Virus record (IMG/VR): IMGVR_UViG_3300032560_000859
Location: 1-23,287 of that record
DNA length: 23,287 bases
Origin: a virus
Reading direction: 5' to 3' (one strand)
Below are positions 1 to 7,158 of this stretch, piece by piece. Below the pieces are notes generated by a model that was not told where the DNA came from, did not search any database, and saw only the letters and a list, made by a program, of their open reading frames with translations. Each line of letters opens with the position of its first letter. The first letter of the stretch is position 1. Position numbers and translations under genes: made by a program.

Positions 1-1
1 T

Positions 2-220
2 AATGGCGGTTTCAACAACTCATCATCAGGCGGGGCTCCAGCATTTGGCCAACCGCAGTCAGGAAGTTTCGGGGGTAGTACTGCAGGCGGATTCGGGGCT
101 ACTACGCCAAGCATGGGAGCGCCAGCAGCAGGCGGATTTGGAGCGCCAGCAGGTTCAACACCGGCGTTAAATGCAAACGGACAAAAAATTGTTCCAGCGT
201 TAACTCAACCAATGTTATAA
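2..220 (+). CDS. C-terminal end of a Gly/Phe/Ala-rich protein (partial)
   Basis: An open frame runs in from the left edge and stops with TAA at 218-220, giving 72 residues. The visible part is low in complexity, made of Gly-Gly-Phe and Gly-Ala-Pro units (GGFGA, GAPAAGGFGAPAG), with an uncharged end of about 20 residues. Two near-copies of the DNA unit gcaggcggatt occur at about 81 and 129. Such tails are usually disordered linkers. I cannot tell which protein it belongs to. A single-strand-binding protein tail was considered, but the acidic end typical of gp32 is absent. The next gene begins 10 bases after the stop. Confidence 0.7.
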   Translation, partial: NGGFNNSSSGGAPAFGQPQSGSFGGSTAGGFGATTPSMGAPAAGGFGAPAGSTPALNANGQKIVPALTQPML

Positions 221-230
221 GGAAAACATA

Positions 231-389
231 ATGAAAAAACTATTAGCTGTATTATTAATCGCATTATTTGCTTCAACAGCAATGGCTGCAAAGCCTGTAC
301 CAAAAAAGCCAGCAGTAAAGAAACATCAACGTTTTGATGGTAGTAAAATATCCGACGACAAACCAACTAAACCGGCAAAGAGAAAATAA
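231..389 (+). CDS. Small exported basic protein with signal peptide
   Basis: This 52-residue ORF begins at ATG 231, eight bases after an AAGGA ribosome site at 219-223. The N-terminus is a textbook Sec signal peptide: MKK, a hydrophobic stretch (LLAVLLIALFAS) and an A-M-A cleavage site, predicted between residues 19 and 20. There is no lipobox cysteine. The mature product is only about 33 residues, rich in Lys and Pro (AKPVPKKPAVKK, ending PAKRK), so it would be a small cationic periplasmic peptide. It lies between the Gly-rich protein and the Ig-like protein on the same strand, probably in one transcript. Function is unknown. A role in lysis or envelope disturbance is possible but nothing here proves it. 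Confidence 0.72.
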   Translation: MKKLLAVLLIALFASTAMAAKPVPKKPAVKKHQRFDGSKISDDKPTKPAKRK

Positions 390-398
390 GGACACGTT

Positions 399-665
399 AT
401 GGCAATCGAAATAACAATCACCATGGATCAAACTAGTATTACTTTAGGTAACCCTGTTACTGTTACATATAATTGTACTGGCGCATTTGATACACAAATA
501 CAAGCCGACAATATGGCCAATCCAATTGACTTAGGTGGCGGCGATGTTAGCGGTACTATCAAATTCCTTCCAGTTATGGATGGCGACTTTAATGTTAGCA
601 TAACCGGCACCAACGGAACTGGATACACATCATTGACTCAAAGTGTAGCATGTGTAGTTAATTAA
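399..665 (+). CDS. Ig-like beta-sandwich protein, 88 aa
   Basis: The ORF begins with ATG 399, ten bases after the previous stop, with a ribosome site (AAGGA at 387-391). The protein alternates short beta-type stretches with turns: I-T-I-T-M, T-S-I-T-L-G-N-P-V-T-V-T-Y, then G-D-F-N-V-S-I-T-G-T near the end. This pattern (S-I-x-x-G-x-x-V-x-V-x-Y) is typical of bacterial or phage Ig-like domains that decorate capsids, tails or fibres. There is no signal peptide or membrane segment. It is the last gene before the terminator at 684-713. The fold call rests on the pattern only; the exact role, perhaps virion surface adhesion, is inferred. Confidence 0.7.
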   Translation: MAIEITITMDQTSITLGNPVTVTYNCTGAFDTQIQADNMANPIDLGGGDVSGTIKFLPVMDGDFNVSITGTNGTGYTSLTQSVACVVN

Positions 666-683
666 CCATTTTAAATAAAATTC

Positions 684-713
684 AGGCCGGTAAGTTGACT
701 CTGCCGGCTTTTT
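684..713 (+). terminator. Rho-independent terminator after the Ig-like gene
   Basis: A stem GCCGG (686-690) pairs with CCGGC (704-708), extended by G-T and A-T pairs at its base. The loop is 13 bases and a run of five T (709-713) follows. It lies 20 bases after the stop at 665 and closes the upstream gene group. Its loop also contains the -35 box of the next promoter. Confidence 0.8.
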
Positions 714-723
714 CGTTTATAAT
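695..723 (+). promoter_or_regulatory. Sigma70-type promoter for dnaJ/clpA
   Basis: TTGACT (695-700) and TATAAT (718-723) are separated by exactly 17 bases, five of six and six of six matches to the sigma70 consensus. The predicted start is near 730, only about two bases before the dnaJ start codon at 732, so the transcript would be essentially leaderless. The -35 box sits inside the loop of the preceding terminator. Confidence 0.75.
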
Positions 724-731
724 AATCATAT

Positions 732-1571
732 ATGACTCATTACGAAACTTTAGGCGTTAGCGACAAAGCTACCGCAGACGAAATTAAAAAGGCTTATCGT
801 AAGCTCGCCAGTCAACATCACCCAGACAAAGGTGGCGATAAAGCCAAGTTTCAAGAAGTTCAAGCCGCATACGATACCTTGAGTGACGACAACAAGCGTC
901 AACAGTACGATATGCAACGCAATGGATTCGGTGGCAACAATACTAGAGAATTTCATTTTCACCATAGTGATATGGATGACATTTTTAAACATTTTGGGTT
1001 CGGTGCCGGGGCCGACCCATTTGCTCAACATAGACACCAACATACTAGACGCAACAAAGATCTACGTATAGAAATTCAAATACCATTAGTCACTACTCTA
1101 GAAGAACAAACTAAAACAGTCAGTGTACAAACCACAAATGGCCATAGAGAAACAATTGATGTAACTATACCACGTGGTATTACCAATGGTACACAGATTA
1201 AATATGCTGGCCTAGGTGATAATTTATTTACTACCTTGCCACGTGGCGATTTGTATGTACAATTACGTGTATTTGATGCCGACGGTTTTATCTCCAATGG
1301 TGTTGACTTATACCATAGAATTAGTGTAAACTGTTTGTTAGCAGTAGCAGGTGGTGAAGTTAATGTTACCGGTCTAGATAGTAAGAACTTTACATTAACT
1401 ATACCACCCGGAACACAGCCCGGAATTAAGTTTAGAATACCCGGCCAAGGATTGTATCAGTTGCACTCAGAATTACGCGGTGATTTGTTTGTAGAAGTAG
1501 CAGTAACAGTTCCTCAAAATTTGAGTGCTGAACAGTTAGAAATAGTTCGTTCCTTAATCAATAATCTATAA
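732..1571 (+). CDS. dnaJ: DnaJ/CbpA-like Hsp40 co-chaperone
   Basis: DnaJ proteins deliver substrates to Hsp70 (DnaK) and stimulate its ATPase. This 279-residue protein has a full J domain (about 1-62) with the H-P-D motif at 30-32 and the usual D-N-K-R-x-x-Y-D end, then a Gly/Phe linker (about 64-99, rich in F-G-x-G and His) and a DnaJ C-terminal substrate domain (about 110-275) with P-R-G-I-x-x-G and P-P-G-T-Q-P-G motifs. The CxxCxGxG zinc fingers of classical DnaJ are missing, so it is of the CbpA class. Start ATG 732 matches the normal J-domain beginning but has no Shine-Dalgarno sequence. The ClpA-like gene follows after 8 bases, which suggests a joint protein-remodelling unit acting with host DnaK. 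Confidence 0.93.
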   Translation: MTHYETLGVSDKATADEIKKAYRKLASQHHPDKGGDKAKFQEVQAAYDTLSDDNKRQQYDMQRNGFGGNNTREFHFHHSDMDDIFKHFGFGAGADPFAQHRHQHTRRNKDLRIEIQIPLVTTLEEQTKTVSVQTTNGHRETIDVTIPRGITNGTQIKYAGLGDNLFTTLPRGDLYVQLRVFDADGFISNGVDLYHRISVNCLLAVAGGEVNVTGLDSKNFTLTIPPGTQPGIKFRIPGQGLYQLHSELRGDLFVEVAVTVPQNLSAEQLEIVRSLINNL

Positions 1572-1574
1572 ATA
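1567..1574 (+). promoter_or_regulatory. T4-type late promoter motif TATAAATA before clpA
   Basis: TATAAATA is the exact T4 late promoter -10 sequence. It overlaps the dnaJ stop codon. With T4 spacing, transcription would begin six bases beyond the motif, at position 1580, which is the A of the clpA ATG. There is no Shine-Dalgarno sequence here. The motif is AT-rich and could be fortuitous. Confidence 0.45.
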
Positions 1575-1579
1575 TTTTT

Positions 1580-3868
1580 ATGATCCAACACAATCCAGAA
1601 ATTGAAGTAGTAATTGCTAGTGCAACCGACCTAGCAAAAAAATATAATCACGAATATGTCACGCTTGAACATCTAACACACGGCCTAGTAACATATAAAC
1701 CGTTTAATGATTTACTAGTGGCATTTGGTATTGATACAGTTGGTATAGTGTCTGACCTTGAGGATTACTTGTCAAAGCAGACCTATATTGTAAGTAGCGA
1801 TGCAGATAATATTCCAAAGAAAACACACAGTCTAGAACGTATCTTTAATCGTGCGTTTACACAGGTCCTGTTCAGCGGACGTAACCATGTTCAAATCATT
1901 GACATCTTCCTAAGTATTGCCAGCGAAGTAAATAGCCACTCTAGTTATTTCTTTATCAAGTACGGTCTAGAACGTAGTCAAGTGGTTGAGTACTATAATT
2001 CGCACTATGTTGAAGGAAAACAAAAACGTTTACCAGCAAATGCACGTGCAGACGATATCTTACGTGAGTACTGCGAAGATTTAAACTTAGCCGCTAAAGA
2101 TGGCAAGATCGATCCTGTAGTAGGGCGTGAATTTGAACTGGATGAAATTGCACAGGTACTTGCCAAGCGTAACAAATCTAACGTACTGTTGGTTGGCGAT
2201 CCCGGTGTAGGTAAGACTGCTATTGCAGAAGGACTTGCACGTAACATCGTTGAAGGTAATGTTCCAGAATACCTACGTGACTATACAGTATGGAACTTAG
2301 ACATCGGCTCATTACTTGCTGGATCTAAGTATCGCGGCGAGTTTGAAGAAAAGTTCAAAGACGTTATCGGCGCATTAACTAGTAAAGGCAAGTGTATTTT
2401 GTTTATCGATGAAGCACATCAAATGCGTGGTGCGGGATCTGGATCACAATCCAGCGTAGACTTTGCTAACATGATTAAACCAGCGTTAAGTAAAGGTCAG
2501 ATTAAAGTATTAGCAAGTACTACATGGGAAGAATATACACAGAGCTTTGAAAAGGATCGCGCCTTAATGCGTCGTTTCTGCAGAATGACAGTAGAAGAAC
2601 CTACTCCGGCCACAGCAAAAGAAATCTTGCATGGTCTTAAAGAATACTTTGAAGAATTCCACAGTGGCGAAATTAGCGACGAAGCTATCAATGCCGCAGT
2701 TGATTTATCAGTGCGATATCAACCGGACAAGAAATTACCAGACAAAGCAATTGACTTAATTGATACTGCTTGTGCTAAATTAAAAATTAACGCAATCAAT
2801 TGGACTTGCCGTAAGAGTCACATTGTTGATATTATTAGTAAATTCACTAAGATTCCAGCAGAACAAATTGGTAGTGAAAGTACTAAGACTCTAGTAGACT
2901 TAGAAAGTACTATTAAAACCAAGCTCTATGGACAGGATTCGGTTGTCGATACTGTATTGGATAAGATCTATGTTGCCCGTGCAGGACTTAAAGCAATGAA
3001 CAAGCCAATTGGTAACTTCTTGTTCCTAGGACCAACTGGTACAGGTAAGACAGAACTTGCTAAGTTACTTGCAGAAGGTATGGGAATGAAGATGATTCGT
3101 TACGATATGAGCGAATTCCAAGAGAAACATGCGGCTGCTAAGTTAATTGGTGCGCCCCCGGGCTATGTTGGTTACGATGATAGCAACCTAGGTGGCGGAT
3201 TACTGATTAGCGATATTGAAAAGAATCCAAATTGTGTTGTATTGTTTGATGAAGTTGAAAAAGCGCACCCGGATGTAATGAATATCTTGTTACAGTTAAT
3301 GGATGAAGGCACTATTACAAGTAGTAACGGTAAGAAAGCAGATGCACGTAACGCTGTCATCATTCTTACAAGTAACTTAGGTGCTAGTGCTAACGAGCAA
3401 AACAATATTGGCTTTGGTCGTGAATTACAAAAGTCGGGCGAAGATGATAAAGCAGTTAAAGACTTCTTTAAACCAGAGTTCCGAAATCGTTTAGATGGTA
3501 TTTGCAAATTTAATAAACTGGACCCAATTAGTATTAAGAAGATTGTTGCTAAGTTTATTAATGAGATGAATGATTTGTTAAGTGAAAAAGCATTGAAGAT
3601 TCGCCTAACTGAAGCAGCAACAGATCATTTGGCTGAAGTTGGATACGATAGCAAGATGGGTGCTCGTCTGTTGGGTCGTAAGATTAACGATTTAATTAAA
3701 GTGCCCCTAAGTAAGAAAATCTTGTTTGACGCTATTCCAGTTAATAGTATTATTGAAGTGGATTGGGCCGAAGACGAATTTAAGTTTACTATTTTGGATG
3801 CGTTTACGCCAACAGTACCAACCGTGGATAAAGATGGATATATTGTTCTGGACTCGGTGCAGTCCTAA
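1580..3868 (+). CDS. clpA: ClpA-like AAA+ unfoldase (Hsp100)
   Basis: ClpA hexamers unfold proteins and thread them into the ClpP protease. This 762-residue protein matches ClpA in length (758 in E. coli) and layout: an N-terminal Clp repeat domain (about 1-140), first AAA+ domain with Walker A GDPGVGKT (206-213) and Walker B F-I-D-E (275-278), second AAA+ domain with GPTGTGKT (484-491) and V-L-F-D-E, and the PEFRNRLD sensor region. The coiled-coil middle domain of ClpB disaggregases is absent. Residues 610-612 read I-G-F, the (I/L)-G-(F/L) loop with which ClpA and ClpX dock on ClpP. I see no phage clpP in the window, so it probably captures host ClpP. The start has no ribosome site. Confidence 0.93.
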   Translation: MIQHNPEIEVVIASATDLAKKYNHEYVTLEHLTHGLVTYKPFNDLLVAFGIDTVGIVSDLEDYLSKQTYIVSSDADNIPKKTHSLERIFNRAFTQVLFSGRNHVQIIDIFLSIASEVNSHSSYFFIKYGLERSQVVEYYNSHYVEGKQKRLPANARADDILREYCEDLNLAAKDGKIDPVVGREFELDEIAQVLAKRNKSNVLLVGDPGVGKTAIAEGLARNIVEGNVPEYLRDYTVWNLDIGSLLAGSKYRGEFEEKFKDVIGALTSKGKCILFIDEAHQMRGAGSGSQSSVDFANMIKPALSKGQIKVLASTTWEEYTQSFEKDRALMRRFCRMTVEEPTPATAKEILHGLKEYFEEFHSGEISDEAINAAVDLSVRYQPDKKLPDKAIDLIDTACAKLKINAINWTCRKSHIVDIISKFTKIPAEQIGSESTKTLVDLESTIKTKLYGQDSVVDTVLDKIYVARAGLKAMNKPIGNFLFLGPTGTGKTELAKLLAEGMGMKMIRYDMSEFQEKHAAAKLIGAPPGYVGYDDSNLGGGLLISDIEKNPNCVVLFDEVEKAHPDVMNILLQLMDEGTITSSNGKKADARNAVIILTSNLGASANEQNNIGFGRELQKSGEDDKAVKDFFKPEFRNRLDGICKFNKLDPISIKKIVAKFINEMNDLLSEKALKIRLTEAATDHLAEVGYDSKMGARLLGRKINDLIKVPLSKKILFDAIPVNSIIEVDWAEDEFKFTILDAFTPTVPTVDKDGYIVLDSVQS

Positions 3869-4547
3869 GATAACCGTAGAACATACTACCAAGAAGTTCT
3901 ACGGCAAATATCTATATAAGATCGTTGTGTACTGCCCAGCGGGTCGACTAATTGATGCTAAAGGTCCAATGGACAAAGCATTAGAACACCGACTAGACGT
4001 TAGTCGACATATAACTATGAGTTGGTGGCATGCCAGAGCTAATAGAGATATAGATAAGGCCGATATCTTTCTATTAGATAAATTACGTGTTCTTAAAAAG
4101 ACCACTGATATTAAACTTCGTATAGAAGAACCTCGTGTACAAATATATGCCGCAACCGAAGCCGACCTAGTCAACTTTGTAATAGATCATTTACAACCGT
4201 TTGTTAAAAGTATAGAAACTATAAGCGGACCAGCAAACGAAGAAGCTGCTAAGTTACTAGATTCGGGTGCTATTATTCGTAAAACCGATAATGGGTACAC
4301 CCATAAAGTAATCTTACGAGACGGTAGATATGGAGAAGATATTAAAGATCTTATACTAAATTATTTAGATAATTTGCAGATAGAGAACGTGGGCGTTCCT
4401 GCTAGTTGCAGAGATATGTTTACAAAATCAACAAGTTACGTATGGAATTGTTACTTCTTTACAAATGACCCTAGTGTAACAACCTTTTTAAATTTAATAC
4501 AGCCTGGGATAGTTTCAAATATTCACGAGCTGGTAGTGACTCGCTAA
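3834..4547 (+). CDS. Conserved phage-type protein of unknown function, 237 aa
   Basis: I do not recognise a family with confidence. The chosen start is the in-frame ATG at 3834, which overlaps the clpA end by 35 bases; the frame is open further upstream inside clpA, but that part is a shadow. TTG at 3843 is another possible start. Past a short non-conserved lead the protein reads K-F-Y-G-K-Y-L-Y-K-I-V-V-Y-C-P-A-G-R, then a charged helical middle and a second alpha/beta part with V-W-N-C-Y-F-F-T-N-D near the end. No signal peptide or membrane segment is visible. It is soluble, mixed alpha/beta, and probably translationally coupled to clpA. Confidence 0.75.
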   Translation: MDILFWTRCSPKITVEHTTKKFYGKYLYKIVVYCPAGRLIDAKGPMDKALEHRLDVSRHITMSWWHARANRDIDKADIFLLDKLRVLKKTTDIKLRIEEPRVQIYAATEADLVNFVIDHLQPFVKSIETISGPANEEAAKLLDSGAIIRKTDNGYTHKVILRDGRYGEDIKDLILNYLDNLQIENVGVPASCRDMFTKSTSYVWNCYFFTNDPSVTTFLNLIQPGIVSNIHELVVTR

Positions 4548-4553
4548 TAAATA
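4546..4553 (+). promoter_or_regulatory. Late promoter-like motif AATAAATA
   Basis: AATAAATA fits the NATAAATA late motif of T4-like phages and lies directly after the stop of the preceding gene. A start near 4559 would give a 23-base leader containing a strong ribosome site AAGGAG (4570-4575) before ATG 4582, a normal late-gene arrangement. Confidence 0.5.
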
Positions 4554-4581
4554 ATAGCATACTATATTCAAGGAGCCCGTG

Positions 4582-4746
4582 ATGGCAAAAATGCAAACCG
4601 AAACTTTAGTAATTACGGTTACTAAGTTATTAAAAGACACAGATACAGAGTCTACTGTTCTAACAGATGATGTTGTAGGAAGTTTAGAAGCAGTAGTTTC
4701 AGAATTAGCAGGTGCAGGTGCACTTGTTGAAATCCAAAAAGCATAA
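4582..4746 (+). CDS. Small acidic protein, 54 aa, unknown function
   Basis: A short ORF begins at ATG 4582 behind the best ribosome site in this region (AAGGAG, seven bases upstream). The product starts MAKMQTETLVITVTKLLKD, then has an acidic stretch and a helical end (GSLEAVVSELAGAGALVEI). A predominantly helical fold with one or two strands is likely. It is followed 25 bases later by the glycosyltransferase gene, so the two probably share the late-type transcript starting near 4559. I know of no function; the good leader is the main reason to accept the gene. Confidence 0.7.
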   Translation: MAKMQTETLVITVTKLLKDTDTESTVLTDDVVGSLEAVVSELAGAGALVEIQKA

Positions 4747-4771
4747 ATCAATTAACCAAAGAGAGAAATCA

Positions 4772-5680
4772 ATGAGCGACAAGAAAATCAGTCAAAGCGA
4801 TGCTGTGAATTTAATCAAGGCAGCCGCCGCAAAAGCAAAACAAAGCGCACCTGCTACACCAGCACCAGCACAACAAGCCGGAACACCTTTCGACTTTAGC
4901 AAGATTCATCTGCATATCGGTATTCCATGTTACGGCGGAATGGTAAGTGAGCCAACAATGACTAGTTTCTTGCGTTTTACATTGTTAGCCCAACAAGCGG
5001 GATTAAACTGGTCATTAGACACAATGGTCAATGAGTCATTAGTGACACGTGCTCGTAACAACTTGATGGCCAAGATGATGACCAACACTCAAGCTACGCA
5101 TTTTATGTTTATTGATGCGGACATTCGCTTCCAACCGGAATCAATTCTACAGATGCTTGCATACGATAAAGAAGTTATTGGTGGCTTGTATCCTAAAAAG
5201 GCTCTGCCTGTAAGTTATGTTATTAACTTAAAACCAGAGACAAAGATTCAAGGCGATATCTTTACAGTAGATACAATGGGCACAGGCTTCTTATTGTTCA
5301 AGCGTAGCGTATACGAGCAGTTGATTGCAGCTCATCCAGAGTGCAAGTATGTGGATGACGTAGGTCTAGGCAAGCAGTATGAGCCAATGATGTATTCAAT
5401 CTTTGATTGCAAAATTGACGAGCGTGGACACTATCTAAGTGAAGACTGGTTGTTCTGCCGTCGCTGGCAAGTACTCGGCGGCGAGATTTGGGCACACAGT
5501 AAAGTTCTATTGAATCACGTGGGACACTACGAGTATGCTGGAGACCTAGACAAGATTGCCATCGGCAATCGTGGCAGTATCGGTATCATTGAAGATACAT
5601 TAAAGTCACAAGGTGCCACGCTTAACCAACCATTACAAGCAACTCCTGCTCCGGTGACAGAAAATGTAACTAACGAGTAA
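4772..5680 (+). CDS. GT-A fold glycosyltransferase, 302 aa
   Basis: The start chosen is ATG 4772 (MSDKKISQSD), preceded by GAGAGAAA; an in-frame ATG 60 bases upstream would overlap the small gene and lacks support. After an Ala/Pro-rich lead of about 45 residues the catalytic domain starts with H-I-G-I-P-C-Y-G-G. The metal-binding D-x-D is at residues 115-117 in F-I-D-A-D-I-R-F. Later motifs are G-G-L-Y-P-K-K, M-G-T-G-F-L-L-F, S-E-D-W-L-F-C-R-R-W and L-N-H-V-G-H-Y. This is the family 2-like glycosyltransferase pattern common in T4-like aquatic phages. It would transfer a sugar from a nucleotide sugar to phage DNA, a virion protein or host surface glycan; the acceptor cannot be read from sequence. 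Confidence 0.88.
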   Translation: MSDKKISQSDAVNLIKAAAAKAKQSAPATPAPAQQAGTPFDFSKIHLHIGIPCYGGMVSEPTMTSFLRFTLLAQQAGLNWSLDTMVNESLVTRARNNLMAKMMTNTQATHFMFIDADIRFQPESILQMLAYDKEVIGGLYPKKALPVSYVINLKPETKIQGDIFTVDTMGTGFLLFKRSVYEQLIAAHPECKYVDDVGLGKQYEPMMYSIFDCKIDERGHYLSEDWLFCRRWQVLGGEIWAHSKVLLNHVGHYEYAGDLDKIAIGNRGSIGIIEDTLKSQGATLNQPLQATPAPVTENVTNE

Positions 5681-5682
5681 TC

Positions 5683-6132
5683 ATGTCAGATACAGAAAAA
5701 TTACACATTAAAATTGGACTGTACGGTACGTACTGGGATAAAAAACCCCAGTACAGTATTGCTATCAATGATACTGTGGTTGTTGAAAAAACTCACGTTG
5801 TTACTGACACCAATGAAGTATTTTATGTAGATTTTGATTACGCCATTGTTGAGGGACCAAACACCCTTAAGATCCGCTTAGAAAATAAAGACTGGACAGA
5901 TACTATACAAAACGATGACAAAACAGAGATTCTAAAAGATATGCTGTTAGGTATTAAAAGTATAGAGATAGATGAAATTAATCTAGGCGATCTAGTTTGG
6001 AAAACTGGTGTGTTTACAGGTGATGATACTAGTCGTCCTGTATTAACAAAGTGCGTAAACTTAGGATGGAACGGTACGTGGGCATTGGAGTTTACTAGTC
6101 CATTCTATATCTGGTTGCTCGAAAGTATCTAA
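5683..6132 (+). CDS. Beta-rich protein, possible carbohydrate-binding-module fold, 149 aa
   Basis: The gene starts two bases after the glycosyltransferase stop. The protein is almost all beta-type, with I-K-I-G-L-Y-G-T-Y-W at the start, K-P-Q-Y-S-I-A-I-N-D, N-T-L-K-I-R-L-E-N-K and I-K-S-I-E-I-D-E-I-N-L-G. This order resembles small calcium-dependent carbohydrate-binding modules (CBM36/60-like). Its first 65 residues are clearly related in pattern to the 90-residue protein at 7159-7431 (Y-x3-W-x4-P-x-Y), suggesting duplication. It has an extra C-terminal part (W-K-T-G-V-F-T-G, ending Y-I-W-L-L). A glycan-binding virion protein is my inference, helped by the glycosyltransferase next door. Confidence 0.75.
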   Translation: MSDTEKLHIKIGLYGTYWDKKPQYSIAINDTVVVEKTHVVTDTNEVFYVDFDYAIVEGPNTLKIRLENKDWTDTIQNDDKTEILKDMLLGIKSIEIDEINLGDLVWKTGVFTGDDTSRPVLTKCVNLGWNGTWALEFTSPFYIWLLESI

Positions 6133-6140
6133 GATAAATA
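6133..6140 (+). promoter_or_regulatory. Late promoter-like motif GATAAATA
   Basis: GATAAATA follows the stop at 6132. Using T4 spacing the start would be 6146, just at the ribosome site AGAGG (6146-6150) of the next gene. The motif abuts the hairpin at 6140-6160, so the late RNA would lack most of that hairpin's 5' arm. Confidence 0.5.
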
Positions 6141-6160
6141 TAGTAAGAGGCCCTTACTAT
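6140..6160 (+). promoter_or_regulatory. Hairpin covering ribosome site and start codon of the 6159 gene
   Basis: ATAGTAAG (6140-6147) and CTTACTAT (6153-6160) form a perfect 8-bp stem with the five-base loop AGGCC. The loop holds part of the AGAGG ribosome site, and the 3' arm contains the first two bases of ATG 6159. In read-through RNA the start would be hidden; in RNA beginning near 6146 it would be free. Confidence 0.65.
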
Positions 6161-7157
6161 GTTTATTAACGAATTAGCAGAACCGCAAATACTTGTTGTC
6201 TACCCCGGTAGATTTCAACCTTTTCACAAAGGACATCATGCTGTTTACGAGTTTTTAACTGGTAAATTTGGCCGAAACAATGTCTATATTGCAACTAGCA
6301 ATAAAGTAGAAAAACCAAAATCCCCTTTTACATTCGCAGAAAAGTCATATTTTATGCAATTGACTGGGGTTCCTGCTGACCGTATTGTACAAGCTACTAG
6401 TCCATACAACATTGACAATGTAATAAGCGGCGGACATATCAATATAGCTAACCCAGAAAATACTGTGGTTATATTTGCTGTTAGTCAAAAGGATATGGCC
6501 GAGGATCCACGATTTAAATCATGGACCAAGAAGGACGGTAGCCCGGCATATTTCCAACCCCTCACAGATATCAAGCTCACAGAAAATATGAAAGAGCATG
6601 GTTATATTATGACTGTCCCAACCTTTGATTTTAAAGTGTTAGGCCAACCAATGCAGTCAGGCACAGAGCTACGTAAATTATATTCTGATGCAGATGAAAA
6701 GCAACGTCAATCGATTGTTGCAGACTTATTTGGTAAGTATACTCGTGAAGCTGAACAAATTTTAACTGCTAAACTTCCAGCAGAACAACCGCAGACAACA
6801 GGACTACAATCAGCACCAGAGCCTGTTGATGAAGCTGGCGGTACAGGTGTAGTTGCCAATAAGAAACAAGCTCGAGATCCACGTTATAGCATGAGCTTAA
6901 CAAAGGATGTACGTCCCGGACAAATTAATAAGAGTCTTAAAGCGTTTGATCTAGCCGAAGATTTAGCCTGGGTTAAAGATAGATTAGGAGAAGGTGCAGT
7001 TGATGAATTAACTGCTCGTCATATTGAATATATTAGCCAAGACATTGCTGCTCTTAAACAACGTATTGCCAATGAACAATTACCTTCTAATTATGTTGAA
7101 GCATTAAAGAAAAAGATTGCACAATTAGAAGCAGAACGTGCTAAGTTAGCATTTTAA
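6159..7157 (+). CDS. NMN adenylyltransferase-like nucleotidyltransferase with capsid-targeting-like N-terminus
   Basis: Residues 11-200 form a cytidylyltransferase-type Rossmann domain with the signature G-R-F-Q-P-F-H-K-G-H-H (17-27); H23-x-G-H26 is the (H/T)xGH nucleotide site. The layout, including P-F-T-F-A-E-K, is closest to NMN or related adenylyltransferases, which join NMN and ATP to make NAD; FAD synthetase-like or cytidylyltransferase activity is not excluded. The last 100 residues are a separate helical, probably coiled-coil part. The protein starts M-F-I-N-E-L-A-E and has further L/V-x-E-(A/G) sites at 223-226 (V-D-E-A) and 276-279 (L-G-E-G), fitting the prohead protease consensus. 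It lies between two paralogous beta proteins, and its ribosome site is in a hairpin. Confidence 0.85.
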   Translation: MFINELAEPQILVVYPGRFQPFHKGHHAVYEFLTGKFGRNNVYIATSNKVEKPKSPFTFAEKSYFMQLTGVPADRIVQATSPYNIDNVISGGHINIANPENTVVIFAVSQKDMAEDPRFKSWTKKDGSPAYFQPLTDIKLTENMKEHGYIMTVPTFDFKVLGQPMQSGTELRKLYSDADEKQRQSIVADLFGKYTREAEQILTAKLPAEQPQTTGLQSAPEPVDEAGGTGVVANKKQARDPRYSMSLTKDVRPGQINKSLKAFDLAEDLAWVKDRLGEGAVDELTARHIEYISQDIAALKQRIANEQLPSNYVEALKKKIAQLEAERAKLAF

Positions 7158-7158
7158 T

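Noticed and set aside
3726-3833. Upstream extension of the 3834 ORF deep into clpA
   Set aside because: The extra 36 residues are out-of-frame clpA sequence and have no ribosome site; ATG 3834 or TTG 3843 is closer to the conserved part.
3834-3868. A programmed frameshift joining clpA to the next gene
   Set aside because: ClpA ends at normal length and no slippery heptamer or strong downstream structure is visible in the overlap.
4524-4581. Weak CACG/CGTG pairing around the late motif before 4582 as another hairpin switch
   Set aside because: Only four plus three pairs with a mismatch and a loop of about 40 bases; too weak to claim.
4515-4751. Reverse-strand ORF over the 4548-4581 gap
   Set aside because: It covers the small 4582 gene with its good ribosome site and late motif; no ribosome site of its own and low-complexity translation.
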